Source: Thermogladius sp023256015 (GTDB lineage Archaea; Thermoproteota; Thermoprotei_A; Sulfolobales; Desulfurococcaceae). Taken from it: a stretch of DNA of 64,000 nucleotides. The notes beneath the pieces are model-generated. The model did not search any database, was not told where the DNA came from, and saw nothing but the letters and a program-made list of their open reading frames with translations. A program made the position numbers and the translations under genes. Of the stretch, positions 31,301-40,184 are shown piece after piece. Each line of letters starts with the position of its first letter. The first letter of the stretch is position 1. The DNA lies in NCBI RefSeq assembly GCF_051131135.1, contig NZ_CP151274.1:806001-870000 (forward strand), read 5' to 3'.

Positions 31301-32312
31301 CACGTACTACTCGGCTGGTCTAGGCGAAGTAGCAGACGTAATACTCGTAGAACCATTGAGCGAAGAACTCTTTAACAGGGTATATCGAGAGCTGGTAAAG
31401 AAAGGCTACATGGCAGTACAGTTGAAGTCCGAGAAGCCGGTTTTCAGGATTATACCGATCAGCAGTAAGCGGTCTAGGTGGAAGATCCCTCTCTTGCTCG
31501 CCACTATGGTCACAGTCTTCGCCACAGGTCTCGGCCTATCGGCGTCCTTCTACACTGTCACGGCTGACGTTGTCGCCTGGAGTGCCGTCTACACTGTCAT
31601 ATTCATAGTCGCCCTGGCTGTTCACGAGTTCGGCCACATTCTAGCGAGCAGGAGGAGCGGCGTGCTGATCGAGGGGCCGTTCTTCATTCCGGCTCCCCCG
31701 ATACAGCTAGGCTTCATAGGCACTTTCGGGGCTGTCATAAGCATGAAGACCATACCGCCGGATAAGAAGAGCTTGTCTCAAATAGGGATTTCAGGCCCCC
31801 TCTTCGGGTTTTTGGCGGGGCTAGTCATAGCACCTATTGGAATCCTCTTATCGCAACCCCTAACTGTTCAACAAGCACAGTCAATGATCGAGGCAGGTTT
31901 GGCGTCGCCACTCGCAGGGGTCCCGCTGATTTTCCAGGTACTCGAGTACTTCATGGTTCCCCAGGGTTACACTATACTCGTCCACCCGCTTGCGTTCATA
32001 AGCTACATAGTCTTCCTGGTGACATTCCTAAACCTCATCCCGATAGGGCAGTTGGACGGCGGACACGTTCTCAGGAGCTACTTGTCGCCGTCTCTGTACG
32101 ACCTCGCCGGTTGGGCTAGCATTGCCTTATTGATGTCGCTCGGCATCTTCTACGGAATATACCTGTGGATAGGGATCATCGCTCTACTGTTCAAGCTCCT
32201 CTTCGGCAGGTACCAGCACCCTGGCTCGGCTAACCAGTATAGCGAGTCTCACAACTTGATCTACTTAGCGCTGTACCTGGTCTTGCTCGCTTTAACAGCC
32301 CCTATCCCATAA
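31194..32312 (+). CDS. Site-2 protease-like M50 membrane metalloprotease
   Basis: Up to 372 residues. Several hydrophobic membrane segments surround the zinc motif AVHEFGHILASRRSG and the second metal motif NLIPIGQLDGGHVLRSY. Such proteases cut within or near membrane segments. The reading frame begins inside rpoK (107-nt overlap from 31194); TTG codons within the overlap could move the start as late as about 31255. The first ~80 soluble residues may form a regulatory domain. It is probably cotranscribed with rpoK. Confidence 0.85.
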   Translation: MMEAQSSYQSTSLLQTILSDILNLFSTAGVRVEGYSTYYSAGLGEVADVILVEPLSEELFNRVYRELVKKGYMAVQLKSEKPVFRIIPISSKRSRWKIPLLLATMVTVFATGLGLSASFYTVTADVVAWSAVYTVIFIVALAVHEFGHILASRRSGVLIEGPFFIPAPPIQLGFIGTFGAVISMKTIPPDKKSLSQIGISGPLFGFLAGLVIAPIGILLSQPLTVQQAQSMIEAGLASPLAGVPLIFQVLEYFMVPQGYTILVHPLAFISYIVFLVTFLNLIPIGQLDGGHVLRSYLSPSLYDLAGWASIALLMSLGIFYGIYLWIGIIALLFKLLFGRYQHPGSANQYSESHNLIYLALYLVLLALTAPIP

Positions 32313-32359
32313 TATAAACATGTACCGATGTAACCAGAGGCCCCCCGTAGACCCGCACG

Positions 32360-34417
32360 GTGGACTATGTGACGTCGTTCGTAGACTTGTGGCAACTGAG
32401 AGGCAGGGTCGTCATTATAGCCGAGAAGCCTAAAGCTGCCAGCAAGATCGCGTCTGCCGTCCTGCCTAGCTACCGTAAGATCGCGGTACAGGGGATCCCC
32501 CTATACGTGTACAAGGGCAACGGTCTCGAGGTGACGGTCGCAAGCGCGGCGGGGCACATCTTCAACCTATCAACGAAGCTCTCCGGCTACCCCGTTTTTT
32601 CATACGAGTGGGCACCTTCGTTCGAGGTCGACAAAAGGTCTCTGTACATAAAGAAGTTCTACCTAGCGCTCGTGGAGGCTTGCAGGGGCAGGGACTACTA
32701 CATCAATGCTTGCGACTACGACATCGAGGGCTCGGTCATAGGCTTCCTCATAATAAAGTTCCTGGGAGACCCCAAGAGGGCCCTCAGGGCGAAGTTCTCG
32801 TCTTTGACGCCCGCAGAGCTGAGAGAGTCGTTTAAGAGACTGACCAGGCTGGACTACGAGATGATAGAGGCGGGGCTAGCGAGGCACGAACTCGACTGGT
32901 TGTGGGGAGTAAACATAAGCAGGGCTCTGATGTCGGCTGTCGAGAGGGCTGTTGGCAAAAGGGTAATACTTAGTGCTGGGAGAGTACAGACGCCAACACT
33001 AGCATACGTTGCCCAGCAATTGACCGAGAGAAACCACCATATACCGTACCCAATCTTCTTGCTTAGCATAGTAGTCGAGAAAAACAGTGCGAGAGTCAGT
33101 GCTTCGAGGGAGAAAGGAGTATTCGAAACCCAGCGTGAAGCACTCCGGGTGGCCTCTCTAATAAAAGAAAAGAAGCACGTTCAAGTCGAGGACTACACAG
33201 AGGAAAAGGTCTCGGTGCTACCTCCGTTCCCGTTTAACTTGGGCGACCTCCAGGAGGAGGCGTACAGAATATATGGTTTCAGCCCGTACAAAACACAGGA
33301 GATCGCCGAGAGGCTGTACTTAGAGGCGTTGATAAGCTACCCCCGTACAAACAGCCAGAAACTCCCGCCTACGCTGAACTACAGGACGATACTAGACCAA
33401 CTAGCCGAGAACCCCGTTTACAGGAGCCTCGTAGCCCAACTGTTATCCGAGACAGGCGGTCGCCTGAAACCGAGAGAGGGCCCCAAAGACGACCCAGCAC
33501 ACCCGGCGATATACCCAACAGGTGTCAAGCCCCCGCACAACCTCCCTCCAGATATGCTCAAAGTTTACGACCTAGTGGTCAGGAGGTTCCTTGCGGTTTT
33601 CAGCCGCCCCTACGAGCTTGTGAGGCAGCGGGTTGTTTTCTCCGCAGGCGTCCCGGGCGAGACGTTCTACAGCGAGGGACAGTACCTCGTCAAGAAAGGG
33701 TGGCTATCGTACTACTACTTCCACACACCCGAGGAGAGAAGGATCCCCGTGTTCAGGAAGGGGGAGTTGGTCAGGGTCGTCGAGGTAGATTTGAAGAGAA
33801 TGTCGAGTAAGCCCCCCAATAAGCCTACTAAAATGAGCATCCTCAAGTGGATGGAGTCTGTTGAGATAGGGACCGAGTCTACAAGGGCTAGAATTATCGA
33901 GACGCTATTTGACAGGGGCTACTTAAAGATGAGCTCTAAAGGGGTCGAGATAACAGACCTGGGTCTCGGGGTGATCGAAGTCATAGAGGAGTTCTTCCCC
34001 GAGCTAACCAAGGTGGAGCTGACAAGGGAGTTCGAGAAGTCCCTCGAGGACATAAGAGCAGGTAAGACATCTCGCAGCATCGTGGTAGAGAAAGCCAAGC
34101 AGACATTGTCTTCGCTGATCGAGAAATTCGAGCCGAGGAAAAGCGGTGTCGGGAAGGAGCTGGCAATAAGGCTCGGTCTGATCGCCCCGGCCAGCAAGTG
34201 CATAATATGCGGTAGGCAGGCGTTGTCCGGCAATATGTGTAGATATCACTACGAGGCGTATAAGAGGTTAAAGGAAGGCTACCTGGAGTGGTCTAGGAGA
34301 GAGGACGTCTCCTTCCAAGACTACCTGAAGCAGGTGGTGAAGTCTAAGTCCACCGGTAAGTGGGTCAAGGAGGTAGCCGAGGCCGTCCTTAGGGGGGACG
34401 TCCTAGGACTTGGCTAG
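32360..34417 (+). CDS. topA: DNA topoisomerase IA (archaeal topoisomerase III type)
   Basis: 685 residues. TOPRIM domain VVIIAEKPKAASKIASAVLP near residue 20 with the acidic NACDYDIEGSVIG near residue 115; the catalytic tyrosine is in ALISYPRTNSQKLPP near residue 325. The C-terminal part has a cysteine/histidine zinc motif CIICGRQ...CRYHYEAY near residue 615. It relaxes negative supercoils or unlinks single-stranded joints. GTG start at 32360. The 3' end overlaps the convergent signal peptidase gene by 15 nt. Confidence 0.93.
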   Translation: MDYVTSFVDLWQLRGRVVIIAEKPKAASKIASAVLPSYRKIAVQGIPLYVYKGNGLEVTVASAAGHIFNLSTKLSGYPVFSYEWAPSFEVDKRSLYIKKFYLALVEACRGRDYYINACDYDIEGSVIGFLIIKFLGDPKRALRAKFSSLTPAELRESFKRLTRLDYEMIEAGLARHELDWLWGVNISRALMSAVERAVGKRVILSAGRVQTPTLAYVAQQLTERNHHIPYPIFLLSIVVEKNSARVSASREKGVFETQREALRVASLIKEKKHVQVEDYTEEKVSVLPPFPFNLGDLQEEAYRIYGFSPYKTQEIAERLYLEALISYPRTNSQKLPPTLNYRTILDQLAENPVYRSLVAQLLSETGGRLKPREGPKDDPAHPAIYPTGVKPPHNLPPDMLKVYDLVVRRFLAVFSRPYELVRQRVVFSAGVPGETFYSEGQYLVKKGWLSYYYFHTPEERRIPVFRKGELVRVVEVDLKRMSSKPPNKPTKMSILKWMESVEIGTESTRARIIETLFDRGYLKMSSKGVEITDLGLGVIEVIEEFFPELTKVELTREFEKSLEDIRAGKTSRSIVVEKAKQTLSSLIEKFEPRKSGVGKELAIRLGLIAPASKCIICGRQALSGNMCRYHYEAYKRLKEGYLEWSRREDVSFQDYLKQVVKSKSTGKWVKEVAEAVLRGDVLGLG

Positions 34418-34870
34418 CTCGTGATACCATATCGCGAGGTAACCCAAGTACGGGACCTTAAACGTGTGCCCCTCCACCGAGAGGACCACCCCGACGATCC
34501 TGCTGTAGGACACTCCTACAGGGACCCCGTCGACGACGTCGAAGTATATGTAGTCTGGTATAGGATTGTTATCGCCCTGGGTTACGTAGTAGTACTCCCC
34601 GTTCTTTACTCTGACATCTATCACCCTGTGTATGATCAGCTTGTTGTAAGCCCTGTAGATGACGATATCGCCGACCCTGATTTCATTGGGCGCTGGGCGG
34701 TAAGCGAAGACGAGATCTCCCTCTCTCATGAGAGGGTACATGCTCGAGCCCTCTACAACGGCTACCGTCGTCTGCGAGCTGTTTATCAAGTACAGGAGTA
34801 CTTGTGTTAAGACGGCGACCACTAGTACAAGTGTCAGGGCCTTAAGAACAGCCCGGGTTAGGCCCCTCAA
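34403..34870 (-). CDS. Signal peptidase I (SEC11-like)
   Basis: 155 residues with an N-terminal membrane helix (VLKALTLVLVVAVLTQVLLY), the catalytic serine in VEGSSMYPLMREGDLVFAY and the histidine in KLIIHRVIDV. This Ser-His arrangement, lacking the bacterial lysine, is the SEC11-like type used by archaea. It ends QGDNNPIPDYIYF, a conserved box. It removes signal peptides outside the membrane. It overlaps the zinc-ribbon gene upstream by 4 nt, so these genes are cotranscribed. Confidence 0.92.
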   Translation of the reverse strand: MRGLTRAVLKALTLVLVVAVLTQVLLYLINSSQTTVAVVEGSSMYPLMREGDLVFAYRPAPNEIRVGDIVIYRAYNKLIIHRVIDVRVKNGEYYYVTQGDNNPIPDYIYFDVVDGVPVGVSYSRIVGVVLSVEGHTFKVPYLGYLAIWYHELAKS

Positions 34871-35160
34871 GGCCCCTCCTCGCGGAGGATTTCGTCTACG
34901 TCGAGTACTATCTCTTTGGGTTTCCTCTCCTCTTTCTCCTCGAACCTTTTACCGCCCTCGATCTCAACACCGCTTCCACCGACCTTCAGCTTGCTGATCG
35001 TTGCCCTCCACCTGTGTCCACACCTATTACACTTGACCATGCCCATGACGGTTATCGTTATCCTGCCAGCGCTGTCCGGCAGCGGTGATACCAGTTGCCA
35101 CGTCTTCTCGACCACGACGTCGGTGCTCCCGCACCTGGGGCACGACAACTGCTTACTCAT
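34867..35160 (-). CDS. Zinc-ribbon protein, unknown
   Basis: 97 residues with two CxxC pairs, LSCPRCGST near residue 6 and VKCNRCGHRW near residue 43, forming a zinc ribbon. The acidic/basic tail (KRFEEKEERKPKE) is likely unstructured. It lies in the minus-strand operon of small membrane protein, zinc ribbon and signal peptidase, with 4-nt overlaps on both sides. The function is unknown. Confidence 0.7.
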   Translation of the reverse strand: MSKQLSCPRCGSTDVVVEKTWQLVSPLPDSAGRITITVMGMVKCNRCGHRWRATISKLKVGGSGVEIEGGKRFEEKEERKPKEIVLDVDEILREEGP

Positions 35161-35471
35161 GGCAGACCCCTTAATGCTAGGATTAATGCTAAGTATAGGA
35201 GTAATGGAGTTAATAACAGTGATGCCAACCCTCGGGCCAGCTTACCTGTCAACCAGTAGGCCACGACCACAGCGAGGCCCACTAGGGCTGGGTAGGCGAC
35301 CTCCCCTCTCCTGGCCGACACCACGACGAGTGCTAAGTACAGGAGAGTAGACGGGTATGCCACGTAGATAGCCCTGTTCTTTATCTTCTCGTAGGAGAAA
35401 CTGGTGAACAGGACGTAGGCTACCATTACTAGAGTTAAAGTTATTACTTCTAAGACCATAGCTGGAGACAT
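35157..35471 (-). CDS. Small membrane protein, unknown
   Basis: 104 residues with three to four hydrophobic segments (for example MVLEVITLTLVMVAYVLF at the start and LLTPLLLYLALILAL at the end). I do not recognise a family. It is first in the operon with the zinc ribbon and signal peptidase, which suggests an envelope role. The start at 35471 is close to the divergent enolase gene. Confidence 0.6.
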   Translation of the reverse strand: MSPAMVLEVITLTLVMVAYVLFTSFSYEKIKNRAIYVAYPSTLLYLALVVVSARRGEVAYPALVGLAVVVAYWLTGKLARGLASLLLTPLLLYLALILALRGLP

Positions 35472-35487
35472 AGCGTACTCCTCTGGG

Positions 35488-36813
35488 GTGAGTGTAGTGT
35501 ACCTCGTTTACCACTCAGAGTATGACGAGGCGTTCCTAATAAAGCGTGTCAAGGGTAGGTGGGTTCTCGACAGCAGGGGGAACCCAACAGTCCAGGTGAA
35601 GGTTGTAACAGAGGGCCTTGGAGTAGGCGTGGGCTACGCGCCCAGCGGTGCGTCCACCGGAACACACGAGGCTCTCGAGCTAAGGGACGGCGGTAGGGAG
35701 TTTCACGGTAAAGGTGTTAAGAGAGCGGTCGAGAACGTCAACAGGATGATAGCCCCCGTGATCATAGGGATGGACTCTAGAAAACAGTACGAGATCGACA
35801 TGAAGATGGTCGAGATCGACGGGACGAAGAACAAGGCGAGAGTCGGCGGTAACGCTATAGTTGCTACCAGTATAGCGGTCGCGAAGGCGGCGGCTCACAC
35901 CATGGAGGTACCGCTCTACCAGTACATAGGTGGTAAGCAGGCGAACGTGCTCCCGGTTCCCATGCTCAACATAATAAACGGGGGGGTTCACGCCGGCAAC
36001 AAGCTCGACTTCCAGGAGTTCATGATCGTCCCCGCCGGGTTTACCAGCTTCAGCGACGCTCTTAGAGCGAGCGTCGAGGTGTACCACGAGCTTAAGAACA
36101 TACTGAAGAACAAGTTCGGGCCGATGGCCACTAACGTGGGAGACGAGGGCGGTTTCGCGCCGCCACTAGAGAGGGCGAGAGACGCGCTAGACCTCTTAAT
36201 GGAGGCCATAAAAGCGGCGGGCTATAGCCCGGGCGACCAGATAGCCCTAGCTCTCGACGTGGCGAGCTCTAGGCTTTTCAAGCAGGACAAGGGCGTTTAC
36301 GTTGTTGAGGGGGCCGAGCTCACGAGCGATAAGCTACTGGAGTACTATGCTGGGCTGGTAAGCGACTACCCGATAGTCAGCATCGAGGACCCGTTCCACG
36401 AGGAGGATTTCGAGACGTTCGCTAGGTTTACGACCGAGTTTGGCTCTAAGATCCTCATCGTCGGCGACGACCTGTTCGTGACAAACCCTGAAAGGCTCAG
36501 CCGGGGTATTGCTACAAGGGCCGCTAACGCTATATTGGTCAAAGTAAACCAGGTGGGCACCCTGAGCGAGACGTTCACAGTTGTGGACATGGCAAAGACG
36601 GCGGGCTACAGGACTATAATAAGCCACAGGAGCGGCGAGACCGAGGACACGGCCATCTCCGACATCGCTGTTGGCGTAAGAGCCGGGCTTATAAAGACGG
36701 GCGCTCCAGCTAGAAGTGAAAGGACGGCCAAGTACAACAGGTTGCTGGAGATAGAGGAGGAGGTCGAAAAGCCGGTATACCCGGGCTTCACCGTGTTTCC
36801 GAGGAAGCCCTAG
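35488..36813 (+). CDS. eno: Enolase
   Basis: 441 residues. WVLDSRGNPTVQVKV near residue 27, the MLNIINGGVHAGNKLDFQEF block near residue 158, and ISHRSGETEDT near residue 374 with catalytic residues. It converts 2-phosphoglycerate to phosphoenolpyruvate. The encoded N-terminus is 10-15 residues longer than most enolases, so a start downstream of GTG 35488 (for example GTG 35497) is possible. Confidence 0.95.
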   Translation: MSVVYLVYHSEYDEAFLIKRVKGRWVLDSRGNPTVQVKVVTEGLGVGVGYAPSGASTGTHEALELRDGGREFHGKGVKRAVENVNRMIAPVIIGMDSRKQYEIDMKMVEIDGTKNKARVGGNAIVATSIAVAKAAAHTMEVPLYQYIGGKQANVLPVPMLNIINGGVHAGNKLDFQEFMIVPAGFTSFSDALRASVEVYHELKNILKNKFGPMATNVGDEGGFAPPLERARDALDLLMEAIKAAGYSPGDQIALALDVASSRLFKQDKGVYVVEGAELTSDKLLEYYAGLVSDYPIVSIEDPFHEEDFETFARFTTEFGSKILIVGDDLFVTNPERLSRGIATRAANAILVKVNQVGTLSETFTVVDMAKTAGYRTIISHRSGETEDTAISDIAVGVRAGLIKTGAPARSERTAKYNRLLEIEEEVEKPVYPGFTVFPRKP

Positions 36814-36823
36814 CCGTAAAAAA

Positions 36824-37069
36824 TCATGGAAGGATTAGCCCTAGGACGATCAAGACGGCGGCCGTGACCACCATTAGTTTGAGGAATGCACTCACGCTCA
36901 TGTTTGGTAGTGCCTTGATCAGCCTCACGAGTCCTACTACTAGCAGCGACAGTGCTATCACCAGTATTATTGCCAGCCCTACGAAGAACAGTACTGCCCC
37001 TACTCCTCCGGCTCCCGATAGCGCGTTAGCTACACCACTGAATACCTGGGACGCCACTCCTAGCCCCAT
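36824..37069 (-). CDS. Small two-helix membrane protein, unknown
   Basis: 81 residues. A Gly/Ala-rich start is followed by two strong hydrophobic helices (AVLFFVGLAIILVIALSLL and FLKLMVVTAAVLIVLGLIL). No family recognised. It is divergent from cdvA. A pilin-like or membrane-anchor role cannot be decided. Confidence 0.55.
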   Translation of the reverse strand: MGLGVASQVFSGVANALSGAGGVGAVLFFVGLAIILVIALSLLVVGLVRLIKALPNMSVSAFLKLMVVTAAVLIVLGLILP

Positions 37070-37131
37070 GCCATTCCCCTCCCTAGAGTCGGGCTGTTAG
37101 ATTTAAAAAGAGGGAGGCTCTTACGCTATCT

Positions 37132-37193
37132 TGATGATGACGGTTAAAAGCGTGGAACGCCGAGCGGCGATGCCAGGCACCAGGCTTCTGAGG
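37132..37193 (+). ncRNA. Possible box C/D guide sRNA upstream of cdvA
   Basis: Box C ATGATGA (37134-37140), D' CCGA (37160-37163), C' GCGATGC-like (37167-37173), box D CTGA (37188-37191). The D guide is CAGGCACCAGGCTT (37174-37187); the D' guide is 19 nt, rather long. No clear terminal stem. Lies in the divergent intergenic region of cdvA. Confidence 0.45.
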
Positions 37194-37231
37194 AGGCCTC
37201 GGGTTCTATTACTGCTCTAGGCCTCCCTCAG
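37188..37231. repeat. Inverted repeat upstream of cdvA
   Basis: CTGAGGAGGCCT (37188-37199) and AGGCCTCCCTCAG (37219-37231) form a 12-bp stem with one bulged base and a 19-nt loop. It ends 9 bp before the cdvA TATA box and overlaps box D of the possible sRNA. It may be a terminator of that RNA or a protein binding site. Confidence 0.5.
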
Positions 37232-37239
37232 CCCGGTCG

Positions 37240-37246
37240 TTTATAA
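37240..37246 (+). promoter_or_regulatory. TATA box of cdvA
   Basis: TTTATAA lies about 45 bp upstream of the ATG at 37288. The leader would carry the ribosome binding sequence GAGGTG (37275-37280). Confidence 0.65.
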
Positions 37247-37287
37247 CGGATCTCATGGGGATAACTGGTCGGTCGAGAGGTGTTAGT

Positions 37288-37983
37288 ATGGAGATAGTAG
37301 TAGACCAGATCGACGAGTACCTGGGTAAGCCAGTTGTAGACCCTTACGGTAGAAGGCTTGGTTACGTAGTCGGCTTCTACAGTGACGCGGACGGTAAAGT
37401 AAGGTCGCTAGAGGTGAGCCTCGGCGATGTGGAGTTCAAGCAGGTAGACATAGAGAGGTTTAGGTTCGAGAACGGGAACATAGTCCTAGTACCCGAGTGG
37501 GAGTTCATGGCTGTTCAGCTCGAGAACAGGATTTTGAGGCTTAAGAAAAGGATAGCGGCGCTAGAGGAGCTCAACGCTAGGAAGGACTTACCGAAACACG
37601 CCTACGACTCTTTCAAGAAGTCCCTTGACGAGAGCCTGATGAAGGTGAAGGAAGACGCTAAGAACGTAAAGGAAATGCTCAGAAAGAGGATACACGAGCT
37701 GGAGGACACGATACTCGAGCTAGAGAAGGCTATGACGAGTATCAAGGTGAGCTACCTCTCGGGCGAGATACCTGAAAAAGCCTACAAAGCCGCGAGCGAG
37801 CAGATCAGGAGACACTTAGAGAGTTGCGAGATGGAGAAGGAGAGCGTCAAGCAACACTTAGACAAGATAGAGGCGTTAGAAAGCCAGCCCGTAGACCTAT
37901 CCATTAAGACGACCCCCGTTCCTCAACCTCAGCAGCAACCCTCTGGCCAGCCCATGCCGGTTGTCGTGATCGAAGGCGGCTAG
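37288..37983 (+). CDS. cdvA: Cell division protein CdvA
   Basis: About 231 residues. N-terminal PRC-barrel-like domain (DEYLGKPVVDPYGRRLGYVV), then a long coiled coil (about residues 75-200), then a proline/glutamine-rich linker and a short C-terminal E3B-like end (PMPVVVIEGG) that binds CdvB. CdvA coats membrane and DNA at mid-cell and recruits ESCRT-III. ATG 37288 is chosen over 37255 because it follows a ribosome binding site and begins the barrel. First gene of the cdvABC cluster. Confidence 0.93.
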   Translation: MEIVVDQIDEYLGKPVVDPYGRRLGYVVGFYSDADGKVRSLEVSLGDVEFKQVDIERFRFENGNIVLVPEWEFMAVQLENRILRLKKRIAALEELNARKDLPKHAYDSFKKSLDESLMKVKEDAKNVKEMLRKRIHELEDTILELEKAMTSIKVSYLSGEIPEKAYKAASEQIRRHLESCEMEKESVKQHLDKIEALESQPVDLSIKTTPVPQPQQQPSGQPMPVVVIEGG

Positions 37984-38008
37984 TATTAACGGGATAAGAC
38001 TCCGACGG

Positions 38009-38018
38009 TTTTTTAAAA
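38009..38018 (+). promoter_or_regulatory. TATA-like box before cdvB
   Basis: TTTTTTAAAA lies about 50 bp upstream of the cdvB start. It suggests that cdvB and cdvC can be transcribed separately from cdvA, as known for Sulfolobus. Confidence 0.45.
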
Positions 38019-38064
38019 GCCTTCCTAAAGCCATATCTTCAACGGCAGGGTGTTAAGCTTGTCC

Positions 38065-38871
38065 ATGTCTAGTGCTGTGGCCCGGGGAGGCTTGCTGTCT
38101 AGGATAATATGGGCCTTGAAACCCAAAGACCCCACCACCAAGAACCTTTACGACGCCATAGTCATACTTGAGAGGATGATCAACAGCCTGGAGTCCTCGA
38201 AGAGGAGCCTTAAAGCTGTCGTAGACGAGCACGCGAAGAGGTCTAAGATGGCCGCCCAGGACGGGAAGACGGAGTTCCAAGCGATTTTCGACGAGGAAAT
38301 AAAGCACATCTCTAGCCTAATGGCCATATTCGAGAAGGTCACCTACGACCTCGTCAGGGTGAGGTACAGGCTCGAGACACTGACACTAGTCGAAGAGCCC
38401 ATGAAGATGTTGCCAGAGGTCATAAGGGAGCTACAAGACTTAAGGCCCGAAGTAGAGAGGATAGCGCCCGAGCTCACGACTATGCTCAACGAGGTCGAGA
38501 GGAAGGTCTCCAGTATAATGGCGGTCTCCAACCTGGGGTCATCTACGCTAACCTTACCGCTACCTAAGAAGCATGTCCAGGAGGCGCAAGGGGACGCGAA
38601 AACGGCCGCCCCCGCACAGTTACCGCCTCTCCCACCTACGGAGACTCCTCTCTCAAGTAGGCAGGGTCGAGTAGAAAAAAGAGAAGTGGCCGTGGAGACG
38701 CCCGTCCCTACAAACGTCGTTGCTCAGTGGGTGCTCGACGAGCTGAGGGGTAGCGGCGGGATCTTAGACCTGCCCTCCTTTACGTCTAAGTTTAGGGTGA
38801 GCAAGGAAAAGGTCTTCGAAGCGCTGAGGTACCTAGAGGAGAAAGGAATAATTAAGGTTAAGCGATACTAA
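38065..38871 (+). CDS. cdvB: ESCRT-III protein CdvB
   Basis: About 268 residues. The ESCRT-III helical core covers residues 20-165 (AIVILERMINSLESSKRSLK and further helices). Then come two proline-rich motifs, LPLPKK and QLPPLPPTETPL, placed like the MIM2 motif that contacts the CdvC MIT domain. A C-terminal winged helix (GGILDLPSFTSKFRVSKEKV, EALRYLEEKGIIKVK) binds CdvA. The protein forms the constricting division ring. ATG 38065 is preferred; TTG 38059 and GTG 38050 are in frame. Confidence 0.93.
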   Translation: MSSAVARGGLLSRIIWALKPKDPTTKNLYDAIVILERMINSLESSKRSLKAVVDEHAKRSKMAAQDGKTEFQAIFDEEIKHISSLMAIFEKVTYDLVRVRYRLETLTLVEEPMKMLPEVIRELQDLRPEVERIAPELTTMLNEVERKVSSIMAVSNLGSSTLTLPLPKKHVQEAQGDAKTAAPAQLPPLPPTETPLSSRQGRVEKREVAVETPVPTNVVAQWVLDELRGSGGILDLPSFTSKFRVSKEKVFEALRYLEEKGIIKVKRY

Positions 38872-38902
38872 ACTGACTCACTTTTTCCTCGGGGTGTACC
38901 CG

Positions 38903-40057
38903 ATGGCCATGCACTACTTAGTCGAGAAAGGCACTGAGTACGCCAGGCTCGCGGTCGAGCTAGACAAGAAGGGGGAGTACGAGAAGGCTATAAAGTACTA
39001 CAAGGCCGCTATCGAGCTCTTCTCCAAGTACTTATCGCTCTACCCGGACAACTCGCTCGCAGACTTCTACAAGGACTTGATCGCCAAGTACAAGCTGAGA
39101 ATCGAAATACTGGAGAAACACATGGAAAAGGCCAGCGTTGCTGGGGGCTCACCTGGAGACGCCTCTAAAGACGACGTAGAGGTCTTGATGCCGGACAAGA
39201 GGAGTAACAAGAAGAAGTTCGACGACCTAGTCGACCTGGAAGACGTGAAGAAGGCCCTGAAGAGGGCCGTCATCTACCCTGTAAAGACGCCACACCTATA
39301 CCCGCTCGGGTGGCCCAAAGGCATACTCCTATTTGGTCCACCCGGCTGCGGGAAGACGGAGATATCTATCGCGCTAGCCAACGAGATAAACGCTGCGCTC
39401 ATAAACGTGAGCCCCGCGACGATTATGAGCAAGTGGCTTGGAGAGTCGGAGAAGAACGTAGCCAAAGTGTTCAACAAGGCCAGGGAGATCGCCTCTAGCG
39501 GTACCCCGGTCATCATTTTCATCGACGAAGTAGACGGTTTGTTCCAAGAGTACAGCGACGAGGTCGGCGGCGAGAAGAGGATGCGGAACCAGTTCTTGAT
39601 GGAGATGGACGGTTTGAAGGAGAAAGAAAACAGTAAGCTACCACTGTTTGTAATAGGTGCCACCAACAAGCCGTGGAAACTCGACATAGGCTTCATCAGG
39701 AGGTTCGAGAAGAGGGTGTACGTCCCACCGCCGGACAGGGAAATCAGGAAGGCGCTCTTCAAGTACTACATCGACAAGCTCTCTAACGTCTACAAAGCCG
39801 ACGAGCTGGACCTAGACAAGCTGGCCGAGATGACCGAGGGGTACAGCTCCGCCGATATCGCCTCTATCGTGAAAGAGGTGCAGAACAACATCGCGGAGGA
39901 GTTGAACGAGAGGCAAGACGGGAAGACCTCGGGCAGCGTCGAGAGGAGGCTCACTATGGAGGACTTCGTCCAGGTGATAAACAGAAGGAAGCCGAGCATA
40001 TCGCCGAAGATGATCGAGGCCTACAAGATATGGTATGAGCAACACGGAGCTACGTGA
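38903..40057 (+). CDS. cdvC: Vps4-type AAA ATPase CdvC
   Basis: About 384 residues. N-terminal MIT domain (EYARLAVELDKKGEYEKAIK, three helices), then an AAA+ module with Walker A LLFGPPGCGKTE near residue 145, Walker B IIFIDEVDGL near residue 205, and an arginine-finger region RMRNQFLMEMDG. It disassembles CdvB polymers with ATP. ATG 38903 follows GGGGTG at the right distance; GTG 38894 is in frame. Last gene of cdvABC. Confidence 0.96.
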   Translation: MAMHYLVEKGTEYARLAVELDKKGEYEKAIKYYKAAIELFSKYLSLYPDNSLADFYKDLIAKYKLRIEILEKHMEKASVAGGSPGDASKDDVEVLMPDKRSNKKKFDDLVDLEDVKKALKRAVIYPVKTPHLYPLGWPKGILLFGPPGCGKTEISIALANEINAALINVSPATIMSKWLGESEKNVAKVFNKAREIASSGTPVIIFIDEVDGLFQEYSDEVGGEKRMRNQFLMEMDGLKEKENSKLPLFVIGATNKPWKLDIGFIRRFEKRVYVPPPDREIRKALFKYYIDKLSNVYKADELDLDKLAEMTEGYSSADIASIVKEVQNNIAEELNERQDGKTSGSVERRLTMEDFVQVINRRKPSISPKMIEAYKIWYEQHGAT

Positions 40058-40094
40058 GCTTAGTTCATAAACCCCCTTGCAGAACATTATTGGT

Positions 40095-40156
40095 GAGGCG
40101 ATGAAGCGAGTCATGCCTCTTGAGCTCGTGATCGGCTCAGGGGTAGACGAGCCGAT
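40095..40156. terminator. Two tandem stem-loops between convergent genes
   Basis: GAGGC(G)ATG (40095-40103) pairs with CATGCCTC (40112-40119), and ATCGGCTC (40131-40138) pairs with GAGCCGAT (40149-40156). They fill the 127-bp gap between the ends of cdvC and the TGS GTPase gene. They may end transcription from both sides or belong to a small structured RNA; there is no T-run. Confidence 0.4.
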
Positions 40157-40184
40157 GACCCAGGGCAGCGCAACGTATTCGGCT

